Assembly: GCF_028289705.1 (NCBI RefSeq)
Contig: NZ_JANQOI010000013.1
Location: forward strand, 1-61,331
Direction of reading: 5' to 3'
DNA length: 61,331 nucleotides
DNA from: Pelagibius sp.
GTDB taxonomy: Bacteria; Pseudomonadota; Alphaproteobacteria; Kiloniellales; Kiloniellaceae
The notes under the pieces are model-generated. The model made no database searches, was not told the origin of the DNA, and saw only the letters and a list, made by a program, of their open reading frames with translations. The position numbers were made by a program, and so were the translations under genes. The stretch's first letter is position 1. Each line of letters opens with the position of its first letter. This document shows, one piece after another, positions 37,573-43,525 of the stretch.

Positions 37573-37923
37573 ATGAAGCGCGGCGCCCACAACGGTTCCC
37601 TCAACGGCTCGGTTCTCGATTGCCTCTATGACGTCATCGAAAGCCGGCGCGGTGCGGACCCGGAGAGCTCGCACACCGCCAAGCTGTTCGACCGGGGGAT
37701 CGACAAGATCGCCCAGAAGGTCGGCGAGGAGGCGGTGGAGACGGTGGTCGAAGCGGTGCGCGAACGCCGCCAGGGCGTGATCGACGAGTCGGCCGACCTG
37801 CTCTATCACCTGCTGGTGCTCTGGGCCGAAAGCGGCGTGAAGCCGAAGCACGTCTGGGCAGCGCTGGAGGGCCGCAAGGGCATCTCCGGGATCGTCGAAA
37901 AGGCATCGCGCGCCCACGGCTGA
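37573..37923 (+). CDS. hisE: Phosphoribosyl-ATP pyrophosphatase
   Basis: Second step of histidine synthesis. The 116-residue all-helical protein has SSHTAKLFDRGIDKIAQKVGEEAVETVVEAV with the metal-binding glutamates, and DESADLLYHLLVLW. The ATG at 37573 is preferred to 37552 because an AGGGA sequence lies upstream. It is 150 bp after hisF, so it may have its own promoter or be processed separately. Confidence 0.94.
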   Translation: MKRGAHNGSLNGSVLDCLYDVIESRRGADPESSHTAKLFDRGIDKIAQKVGEEAVETVVEAVRERRQGVIDESADLLYHLLVLWAESGVKPKHVWAALEGRKGISGIVEKASRAHG

Positions 37924-38000
37924 CGGACCCGGCGGCCAGGCAAGAGGGCACGGGGCAAGAGGGGCCGGCGCAAGAACGGGCACGGCAAGAGGGGGGCGGC

Positions 38001-38369
38001 ATGGCCTACGACGAGAACAACATCTTCGCCAAGATCCTGCGTGGCGAGATTCCCTGCAACAGGGTCTACGAGGACGACCACGTCCTGGCCTTTCACGACA
38101 TCCAGCCCCAGGCCAAGGTGCATGTGCTGGTGATCCCCAAGGGAGCCTACGTCTCCTTCAACGACTTCTCGGCCCAGGCGTCCGAGGCGGAGATCACAGG
38201 CTTCTTCCGCGCCGCCGGCAAGATCGCCCGGGATTTGGGCGTGGAGACCGAGGGCTACCGCATCCTCGCCAACACCGGCCGCCACGGCCACCAGGAAGTA
38301 CCCCACTTCCACCTCCACATCTTCGGCGGCCAGCCCCTCGGCCGCATGATCAAACCGCCACAGCTTTAG
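38001..38369 (+). CDS. hinT: HIT family (HinT-like) purine nucleoside phosphoramidase
   Basis: A 122-residue histidine-triad protein. The active-site motif VPHFHLHIFGG is near the C-terminus, and NIFAKILRGEIPCNRVYEDD opens the protein. It is 77 bp downstream of hisE in the same direction, a common arrangement in related bacteria. Confidence 0.94.
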   Translation: MAYDENNIFAKILRGEIPCNRVYEDDHVLAFHDIQPQAKVHVLVIPKGAYVSFNDFSAQASEAEITGFFRAAGKIARDLGVETEGYRILANTGRHGHQEVPHFHLHIFGGQPLGRMIKPPQL

Positions 38370-38405
38370 GCACGCAGCCGTCCCCGAAGACGCGCTGACT
38401 TAAGG

Positions 38406-38500
38406 CCCCCCTCACCCAGCTCCGGCTAGGTTCGGTCTGCGACCTCACCAAGCCTGCGCAGCCCTCTCCCACGGTGGGGAGAGGGATTCGTTGGGTGGTC
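38406..38500. repeat. Intergenic repeat with CCCCTCACCC start, copy 1 (short)
   Basis: It begins CCCCCCTCACCCAGCTCCGG, then CTAGGTTCGGTC and a CCCTCTCCC..GGGAGAGGG hairpin, and fades near GGGTGGTC. It matches the outer backbone of the larger element at 40209-40532 but lacks both internal insertions and the right-hand arm. It therefore shows the undisturbed state of the left half. Confidence 0.7.
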
Positions 38501-38609
38501 TCAGCGGAAGTGGAATGTTGCGGATATATTTCGATCAATTCCGAAGTGTGTTTATACTTTGGGATGCACGGTTCTTGCCCCACGCTCACGCATCGCCTAT
38601 CATCGAATT

Positions 38610-39323
38610 ATGTCTGTAGACCCCTCCTTCGCCCTGATCGGGGCGCTGATCGGCGTGCCGGCGCGGGCCAACATGATGGCTTCGCTGATGGACGGCCGCG
38701 CGCAAACGGCGACGGAGCTCGCCTTCGTTGCCGGGGTGACGCCGCAGACCGCGAGCAGCCATCTGGCGAAGCTCACCGAAGCGGGGCTGCTGGCGGTCGA
38801 GCGTCAGGGCCGCCACCGCTACTACCGCCTTGCCGGCCCGGCGGTCGCCGAGGCGCTGGAGCCGCTGACCCACCTGATCCCCGACCGGCGGGTGCCGGAA
38901 CGGCGCCGCGTCCATGCCCGGCGGGTCGGCGAGCTGCGCACGGCGCGCATGTGCTACGACCACCTGGCCGGGCGCCTGGGCGTGGCTTTGACGGACTCCC
39001 TGCTGAAGCGGCGCTACATGCGCCGGGTCGAGGGGGACTTCAAGCTCGGCCCCAAGGGCCGCGGCTTTCTGGCCGAGCTCGGCGTCGACGTCGAGGCCGC
39101 GGAGGGGCAGCGCCGCCACTTCGCGCGCTGCTGCCTGGACTGGAGCGAACGGCGCCCGCATCTCGGCGGCGCCCTGGGGGCGGCCCTGGCGGAGCGGCTG
39201 ATGGCGGCAAAATGGTTGAAGCGGGACCGCAAGTCGCGCAAGGTCGTCGTAACCGCGGCGGGCAAGGCTGCCCTGCCTGAGGCCTTTCCGGGCCTCATCG
39301 CCGCGCTGGACAGCGACGACTGA
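38610..39323 (+). CDS. ArsR-type winged-helix transcriptional regulator
   Basis: A 237-residue regulator. Residues about 8-80 form an ArsR-like winged helix (IGVPARANMMASLMDGRAQTATELAFVAGVTPQTASSHLAKLTEAGLLAVERQGRHRYYRL). A C-terminal extension of about 150 residues is basic and unassigned. The ATG at 38610 is used because the HTH begins soon after. It is 9 bp upstream of an alpha/beta hydrolase and may regulate it; the ligand is unknown. Confidence 0.88.
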   Translation: MSVDPSFALIGALIGVPARANMMASLMDGRAQTATELAFVAGVTPQTASSHLAKLTEAGLLAVERQGRHRYYRLAGPAVAEALEPLTHLIPDRRVPERRRVHARRVGELRTARMCYDHLAGRLGVALTDSLLKRRYMRRVEGDFKLGPKGRGFLAELGVDVEAAEGQRRHFARCCLDWSERRPHLGGALGAALAERLMAAKWLKRDRKSRKVVVTAAGKAALPEAFPGLIAALDSDD

Positions 39324-39332
39324 AAGACCGGA

Positions 39333-40190
39333 TTGATCGCCACACCCTCTTCAGACCTCGCACCGAAACCCTTCACGGTGACCAGCGGCCGGGCCGTCCT
39401 GGCCGGGGTCGAGGCCGGCGCTGAGGCCGGCTGGGGGCCGCCCCTGGTGTTTCTCCACGCCGGGGTGGCAGACCGGCGCATGTGGGAAGGCCAGCTCACC
39501 GCCTTTGCCGAGGACCACCGCGTCGTCGCCTATGACCGGCGCGGCTTCGGGGAGACCCGCTACGACGTCGAGCGCTTTTCCCACGTTCACGATCTGCGCG
39601 CGCTGATGGACGACCTGCAGATGCCCTCTGCCGTGCTGGTCGGCTGTTCTCAGGGCGGACGGATCGCCATCGACTTCGCGCTCGTTCATCCCGGCCGCGT
39701 CGAGGGCCTCTTCCTGGTTGCCCCGGCGGTGACCGGCGCTCCCGAGCCGCAGGACTTTCCGCCGGCCGTCCAGGCGGTTGTGGACCTGCTGGACGAGGCG
39801 GAAGAGGAGCAGGACCTGGACCGGGTCAACCAGATGGAAGCCTGGATCTGGCTCGACGGCCCGGCCGCGGAGGAAGGGCGGGTCTCCGGCCCCCTGCGCA
39901 GCCTCTTTCTCGACATGAACGGCGTCGCCCTCAACGCCACCGACCCGGGCCCGCAGAACAGCCCGGCCGACGGGCGGCCCGCCTACCGCCGCCTGCACGA
40001 GCTTGCCGCGCCGACCCAGGTGCTCTGGGGCGATGCCGACTTCCCGCACATGCAGCAGCGCTGCAACCACCTGGTCCAGGCCATCCCCCAGGCCCTGGGC
40101 ACGGTGATGCCCGGCACCGCCCACCTGCCCAACCTGGAACAGCCCGCCCTCTTCAACCACCACCTCAGGGAATTCCTCGAGGGTCTCTGA
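39333..40190 (+). CDS. Alpha/beta hydrolase
   Basis: A 285-residue alpha/beta hydrolase. The oxyanion loop is FLHAGVADRRMW, the nucleophile elbow is VGCSQGGR (Ser106), a late aspartate is in LWGDADFPHMQQ and the histidine is in GTAHLPNLEQP. It resembles 3-oxoadipate enol-lactonase-like hydrolases, but no pathway context is present. The proposed start is a TTG. Confidence 0.88.
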   Translation: MIATPSSDLAPKPFTVTSGRAVLAGVEAGAEAGWGPPLVFLHAGVADRRMWEGQLTAFAEDHRVVAYDRRGFGETRYDVERFSHVHDLRALMDDLQMPSAVLVGCSQGGRIAIDFALVHPGRVEGLFLVAPAVTGAPEPQDFPPAVQAVVDLLDEAEEEQDLDRVNQMEAWIWLDGPAAEEGRVSGPLRSLFLDMNGVALNATDPGPQNSPADGRPAYRRLHELAAPTQVLWGDADFPHMQQRCNHLVQAIPQALGTVMPGTAHLPNLEQPALFNHHLREFLEGL

Positions 40191-40227
40191 GCGCGCTGGC
40201 GGAGAAAGCCCCCTCACCCAGCTTCGG

Positions 40228-40369
40228 CTAGAGCGGATCATATTTAGACGGAAACACGTCTGTGTTTGCGTCTAAATATGTGAATCCGCTCTACACTCGA
40301 GAATTAGAGCAGATTCACCAGGCTCGATGGATCGCTCCCACGATTCCATCGAACCAGGATCTGCTCTAG
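40228..40369. mobile_element. 138-bp TAGAGC-ended two-hairpin insertion (MITE-like), flanked by CTAG
   Basis: Two hairpins lie in tandem. The first (40229-40293) pairs TAGAGCGGATCATATTTAGACG with a matching 3' arm ending CCGCTCTA. The second (about 40304-40368) pairs TAGAGCAGATT..CCAGG..CGATGG with CCATCG..CCAGGATCTGCTCTA. CTAG occurs at both junctions (40228-40231 and 40366-40369) but once in the uninterrupted copy at 38406, consistent with a 4-bp target duplication. It encodes nothing. Confidence 0.7.
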
Positions 40370-40401
40370 GTTCGGTCTCCGACCTCACCAAGCCTTCGCA
40401 G

Positions 40402-40446
40402 CCTGCCTTCGCCGAAGCGAAGCCGCTTCGGCTTCGCGCAGGCAGG
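40402..40446. repeat. Small GC-rich palindrome inserted in the same repeat
   Basis: An imperfect inverted repeat (CCTGCC and TTCGCCGAAGCG on one arm, CGCTTCGGCTTCGCG and CAGGCAGG on the other). It is present here but absent from the corresponding point of copy 1, where GCGCAG runs directly into CCCTCTCCC. Confidence 0.6.
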
Positions 40447-40643
40447 CCCTCTCCCACGGCGGGGAGAGGGTATCCATTGGGCGGTTTGGTTCTCCCTCTC
40501 CCCTCGTGGGAGAGGGTCGGGGTGAGGGGGGGGATGACGCGCCGGGTGCCAGTCAACGACCACCGTGTCTCGACTGAAATCGAAGTGTGTATTTTGGCCA
40601 GAGCCGCGAGCGCTTCCGCCAGGGCGGGACCGCCGACGGTGCC

Positions 40644-41051
40644 TCAGGCGCTTTCGCGCTGTGCGGCGAAGGGGTCCTTGAGGCCCAGGTCCTCGTAGGC
40701 CGCGGCCAGAGAGGGGTGGAGCCGGTAGCGGGTCGGCGAGCCGCGCACGCCGGCGACCTGCTCGTAGAGCTTCACCAGCGGCTTCTCCTGCTCGCGCTTC
40801 ACCACGAAGGCGGTCTGCGGCTCTGTCTGGTCCTTGGCGAAGCGCCGCGCGCAGTCGGAGATCCGGACCAGTTCCGCCAGGTCGAGCCCGGAGAGGTCGG
40901 CATGCCAGAGGTCCCAGATGGAAATGCGGCTGGGGTGGGCCGGAAAGTGCCCTTCCATGGCCGCGATCAGGTCGTCGGCGGTGACGCTGCCGCTGACGGT
41001 GAAGAGGGTGAGTGCCAGAGCCCGGCTGTATTGCGCGGAAATCTCAGCCAT
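40644..41051 (-). CDS. Conserved-looking hypothetical protein (possible SpoIIAA/STAS-like fold)
   Basis: A 135-residue protein beginning MAEISAQYSRALALTLFTVSGSVTADDLIAAMEGHF. The pattern of a beta strand, a helix after VTADDL and the later SRISIWDLWHADLSGL resembles STAS or SpoIIAA-like proteins in which the DLWHADLS-type segment is conserved. I do not recognise a specific family. High GC and codon use match neighbouring core genes. It is followed leftward by the repeat element, so transcription probably ends there. Confidence 0.62.
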   Translation of the reverse strand: MAEISAQYSRALALTLFTVSGSVTADDLIAAMEGHFPAHPSRISIWDLWHADLSGLDLAELVRISDCARRFAKDQTEPQTAFVVKREQEKPLVKLYEQVAGVRGSPTRYRLHPSLAAAYEDLGLKDPFAAQRESA

Positions 41052-41162
41052 GGGCAACTCTAGGCATGATTGTCTTAACTAAATATGGCCATTCCGCTTA
41101 CGGCCTCCCGTTTAGGGCCGCCGCATCAGCCCGTCCGGGTCCCGAGGGCGCGGTGCGGCGGC

Positions 41163-41402
41163 TCAGATCCGCACGTTGGCCTGCATGATGGCGAACATCT
41201 CCTGCTCCAGGTCGGCGCGGCGTTTGCGCAGCGCTTCGTCGCGCTGGGCCTGGTCCGGGTCTTCGCGGGGGTTCAGCTTGCGGATGCCCGCGGTCAGCTC
41301 CGCGTGGCGTGCGCAGAGGTCCTCGAAGTCGGCGTCCTCCGCCGAGATGCGGGTCAGCATGTTCTTCAGGCGGCTGACCACCAAGTCGAAATGGCTGCTC
41401 AT
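41163..41402 (-). CDS. Small coiled-coil protein, YdcH/DUF465-like
   Basis: A 79-residue highly charged, mostly helical protein: FDLVVSRLKNMLTRISAEDADFEDLCARHAELTAGIRKLN, then a QAQRDEALRKRRADLEQEMFAIM coiled-coil. The order of segments resembles DUF465/YdcH proteins, though it is divergent from typical members. It sits about 115 bp from the broken copy of the comM 3' end, so it was probably the original downstream neighbour of comM. Confidence 0.65.
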   Translation of the reverse strand: MSSHFDLVVSRLKNMLTRISAEDADFEDLCARHAELTAGIRKLNPREDPDQAQRDEALRKRRADLEQEMFAIMQANVRI

Positions 41403-41516
41403 CCCAATCCCCTGTCCTCAGTGTCGTTGAGCCCCTTGTTCGGCCGGGGCCGAGAGGACTGTAGCGCGAAGCGGCCCGGGGAGCACTTGCCTCGGCGCGA
41501 CCATTCCTGGCGCGCC

Positions 41517-41548
41517 TCACCTTCCCGGCAGTTGCCGCCGGTAGATCA
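41517..41548 (-). pseudogene. comM: Remnant of the comM 3' end (last 32 bp, left direct repeat)
   Basis: These 32 bp match the last 32 bp of the intact comM gene (43526-43557) with about three mismatches. Read on the minus strand they encode YRRQLPGR followed by the stop. Similarity ends abruptly at 41549. It forms a direct repeat bordering the ~2-kb segment with the abi gene and the tRNA, like an attachment-site duplication. Confidence 0.8.
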
Positions 41549-41594
41549 ACAGAAACGAGCGACAGCACAAGTTCAACGCGTAGCGGCGTTGACA

Positions 41595-42533
41595 CTAGTT
41601 GTTAGGCTTCTCAAGTGACCAGAACTCCGTTTCCGACCAACCATCACGAAATCCCATAGCTTCCAGGCTCACCTTTGGTCGATCATCGATCAGCTCGCGC
41701 AAACGGTTGGACCAAAGCGATCCATCTGCAATTACCCTTAGTAAATGATGGGTCATGGCGCATACGCTGTATACCGTGCGATTGGAGCTTCTAGGCCAGT
41801 CACTTGAATAACTGTGAGGAATCTTTGGCTGAATGGTAAAGGAACGATTCCATACGCGTTGATGATGTGCGCACACGTTCCTTGCGAAGCTCAATGCGTG
41901 AAGCCAGCTTTCAAGAATGCTGTGATGAGGAACCTCAAACTGCTTGGCTACGGCAACCCTGTATGAGCCCTTCAGCCTCTGGTAAATCTTTGAAACGGAC
42001 GCAAAGGACAAAACTTCCATCAGCATCCAACCAGGCGGGTGATGAGGGCCGCTGTAAGTTCGGTAGAAGTGCGAGATAAATTGCTGATGATGGTTCTTCG
42101 GATCGTCACCAAGCACATCTTCTATGAGCACCAGGATCTTGTCGTGGTGCCCAAAATCGAAATGCTGTGGGTCAGAGAGCCAAAACGGGTCAGCGGTGAC
42201 GCTGAGCGAATTTGAAATAGCTGCCTTGACAGCTATCTCAATTCTCTCCAGCGCATCCATGAGGAGGTTTCGCAGCTTTCTGTCGAAGATGTAGAGGTTC
42301 AAAACATCTTCAAACTCGACTTCCTGCCTAAATACAGGTTCTTTGCTCTTTGGGTCTTTGTAAAAGTATCTGAAGTATCCAGAAAAGCGATAGTAGCTGA
42401 TGAAGTTAAGATAGTGAGATAGTCGAGAAGGGTCCGGTATAACAAGACCACGAGCTTTCAAGAGGCTTACCTGTTCTTCTATGGTAAGCGCAGGTTTGTC
42501 AAAAAACTCCCTGGTAACTCTTCTTTCAGCCAC
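41595..42533 (-). CDS. Abi_2 / AbiF-D-type abortive infection protein with HEPN motif
   Basis: A 312-residue protein of the Abi_2 family (AbiD/AbiF-like). Family marks include KPALTIEEQVSLLKARGL at the start, LSHYLNFISYYRFSGYFRYF, LRNLLMDALERIEIAVKAAI, and SFARNVCAHHQRVWNRSF. The last contains R218-N-x-x-A-H223, the R-x4-H motif of HEPN ribonucleases, so it probably cleaves or binds RNA in phage defence. It starts at a GTG directly after a U7 tract, with the GGGGGG of the hairpin arm as the only Shine-Dalgarno-like sequence. AT-rich codon use unlike its neighbours indicates horizontal transfer. Confidence 0.88.
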   Translation of the reverse strand: MAERRVTREFFDKPALTIEEQVSLLKARGLVIPDPSRLSHYLNFISYYRFSGYFRYFYKDPKSKEPVFRQEVEFEDVLNLYIFDRKLRNLLMDALERIEIAVKAAISNSLSVTADPFWLSDPQHFDFGHHDKILVLIEDVLGDDPKNHHQQFISHFYRTYSGPHHPPGWMLMEVLSFASVSKIYQRLKGSYRVAVAKQFEVPHHSILESWLHALSFARNVCAHHQRVWNRSFTIQPKIPHSYSSDWPRSSNRTVYSVCAMTHHLLRVIADGSLWSNRLRELIDDRPKVSLEAMGFRDGWSETEFWSLEKPNN

Positions 42534-42660
42534 AAAAAAAGCCCCCCTGAGGCGCTTCTTCGAGAGGCGTGGGAGGCGTTGTTGACTTCTAAATAAGCCT
42601 CCGAGTCACGCAAGTCAATAAGAAACTAAACCCTTAATATGCAATTAAGCATGATCATCC
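42534..42660 (-). ncRNA. Predicted structured leader / small RNA ending at the abi start codon
   Basis: Read on the minus strand, this stretch folds into three elements. Hairpin 1 is CTTAAT-TGCAT-ATTAAG (plus 42633-42649). Hairpin 2 has arms TTGACTT and AAGTCAA (42612-42618 and 42582-42588). A terminator-like hairpin has GCCTCCC (42571-42577) pairing with GGGGGGC (42541-42547), an internal GCCTCT-CGA-AGAAGC stem, and seven Us that end at the GTG. GGAGGC in the loop of hairpin 2 (42597-42602) is complementary to GCCTCC of the terminator arm, allowing an alternative pairing. AbiF-family genes are known to be accompanied by a structured small RNA; equivalence here is inference. Confidence 0.6.
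42541..42577 (-). terminator. Terminator-like hairpin overlapping the abi translation start region
   Basis: On the minus strand GCCTCCC pairs with GGGGGGC, with a nested 6-bp stem, followed immediately by T7 (42534-42540) and then the GTG at 42533. It has the form of an intrinsic terminator, but its 3' arm is also the only ribosome-site-like sequence for abi. Confidence 0.7.
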
Positions 42661-42687
42661 CTTATTGGTTGAATATGGATATGTCAA
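42659..42687 (-). promoter_or_regulatory. Candidate promoter for the abi leader RNA
   Basis: On the minus strand a perfect TTGACA (plus 42682-42687) is followed after 17 bp by TAAGGG, a weak -10 region. Transcription from here would begin just before hairpin 1. Confidence 0.4.
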
Positions 42688-43048
42688 GACTCGCCGTAGT
42701 CAATGGGCTGCGAACTGGCAACCACTTCAACGCTAGAGACCTCTAAAGTTATTGCAGGTGGCCTCGGCAAGCAGCCTGCGGCCTTAGAATCTAGGGTGGC
42801 CAAATACTTCAGGATCCGACGCAGTGCTTTCGGACTGCCGCCATGAAAATCTGAGATTGGTCAAGACATGACGCCCAGATCTGGACACACCTGGTGTGTG
42901 ATTGGCTACTCGGCCCCATATACGGTACCAAACTACAATATATTGGGGTTATCCCGATTTATAACGCTAACGATAGTTGACCCATCGAGCTACATCACCC
43001 AAAATAAGAACGCCCCGCTCTGCCGGGAGCGGGGCGTTTCGGTGAGCG
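42661..43048. other. Gene-free AT-rich interval between the abi leader and the tRNA
   Basis: No convincing protein is encoded in either direction; the open frame at 42868-43071 runs into the tRNA and shows no family features. The interval holds the candidate leader promoter at its left end and a hairpin at 43009-43038. It may be decayed DNA of the inserted segment. Confidence 0.5.
43009..43038. terminator. Strong hairpin upstream of the tRNA
   Basis: AACGCCCCGCT and AGCGGGGCGTT are perfect 11-bp arms around an 8-nt loop. On the minus strand it is followed by CTTATTTT, so it could stop leftward transcription. On the plus strand it is preceded by AAAATAAG, and the tRNA begins 11 bp after it. 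Confidence 0.6.
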
Positions 43049-43125
43049 GCGTCCGTAGCTCAGCTGGATAGAGCGGGACTGTCCCAAAGTTCAGGTCGCT
43101 GGTTCGAGCCCAGCCGGGCGCGCCA
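43049..43125 (+). tRNA. tRNA with CCC anticodon on an arginine-tRNA-like body
   Basis: A full cloverleaf of 77 nt with encoded CCA. The acceptor stem is GCGTCCG/CGGGCGC, the D arm GCTC/GAGC and the T arm GCTGG/CCAGC with TTCGAGC loop. The anticodon arm GGACT-GTCCCAA-AGTTC gives anticodon CCC (43083-43085), nominally glycine. The body (GTAGCTCAGCTGGATAGAGCG, A20, discriminator G73) matches alphaproteobacterial arginine tRNAs, and G at position 32 is unusual. It may be a diverged or decayed tRNA-Arg, or a chimeric tRNA. It lies inside the inserted segment. Confidence 0.75.
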
Positions 43126-43144
43126 CCTCAAACTCAGATCATAG

Positions 43145-43174
43145 AGGGAGACGGTTAAGCCCGTCTCCCTTTTT
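43145..43174 (+). terminator. Intrinsic terminator after the tRNA
   Basis: AGGGAGACGG and CCGTCTCCCT form a 10-bp stem around TTAAGC, followed by a run of Ts (43170-43174). It begins 20 bp after the tRNA CCA end. Confidence 0.85.
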
Positions 43175-43253
43175 CCATGACTGAATCGTCGCACGATTTG
43201 AGTCGTTCAGCAAGGAGATTTTTGCCAAAATCTTCCAAGCTGGAGTCTATGTA

Positions 43254-43463
43254 TTGGCTGAAAACCGGGAATTTCGTTGGCAACTGTCAAAAAGGCAGTG
43301 GGCCTACCTTACATGGCTCACCCAAAACACTGGTTTGGGGCGGACCGAGAAGGATGTTGCCCAGTATCTGCTAACTCAAAAACTGCAGGAATTGCGGCTA
43401 AGCCACTACGCTGAACCATCGCCTGAAGGTGACATCGAGCCAACCGATCAGCCTAAAGGCTAA
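43254..43463 (+). CDS. Short hypothetical protein, possibly a gene remnant
   Basis: A 69-residue frame starting at a TTG with GGAG 8 bp upstream. It contains REFRWQLSKRQWAYLTWLTQNTGLGRTEKDVAQYLLTQKL, which looks like a real protein: amphipathic and helical, somewhat like short DNA-binding or antitoxin proteins. The coding-like frame extends upstream to 43185 (ARFESFSKEIFAKIFQAGVYVLAEN) but has no ATG or GTG there, so it may be the tail of a gene that lost its start. The rest of the interval 43126-43525 shows only the tRNA terminator. Confidence 0.4.
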   Translation: MAENREFRWQLSKRQWAYLTWLTQNTGLGRTEKDVAQYLLTQKLQELRLSHYAEPSPEGDIEPTDQPKG

Positions 43464-43525
43464 ACAGCAATCTTCACCGCACGTTTGGCGTTTTCCTGGC
43501 CTTTGCTGTTGCCGTCTTCCGATAC

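Larger units (their letters stand above)
40209..40532. repeat. Composite palindromic element, copy 2 of the CCCCTCACCC repeat with two nested insertions
   Basis: The element is bounded by CCCCCTCACCC on the left and GGGTGAGGGGG on the right, an inverted pair. Compared with copy 1 at 38406 it is interrupted twice: by a 138-bp two-hairpin unit at CTAG (40232-40369), and by a ~44-bp palindrome after TTCGCAG (about 40402-40445). The right part has two CCCTCTCCC/GGGAGAGGG hairpins. No coding sequence was seen in the 453-bp gap 40191-40643. Confidence 0.8.
41549..43525. mobile_element. Integrase-less ~2-kb inserted segment with Abi gene, leader RNA and tRNA
   Basis: The segment lies between two 32-bp copies of the comM 3' end (41517-41548 and 43526-43557). 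Most of it is visibly AT-richer than the surrounding chromosome. Content from left to right: an Abi_2 gene (minus strand), a structured leader, about 350 bp without a gene, a hairpin, a tRNA, its terminator and a short coding-like frame. No integrase, transposase or recombinase was found, so the mode of entry is inferred. Confidence 0.65.

Noticed and set aside
40229-40369. CRISPR array or tRNA-like structure in the repeat gap
   Set aside because: The repeats are inverted hairpins of differing sequence, not evenly spaced direct repeats, and no cas gene is present anywhere in the window.
42868-43071. 67-residue open frame upstream of the tRNA
   Set aside because: It runs through the hairpin and into the tRNA gene and has no protein-like features.
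41549-43525. Complete integrative element with its own integrase
   Set aside because: No tyrosine or serine recombinase, transposase or relaxase is encoded in the segment; only direct repeats suggest integration.
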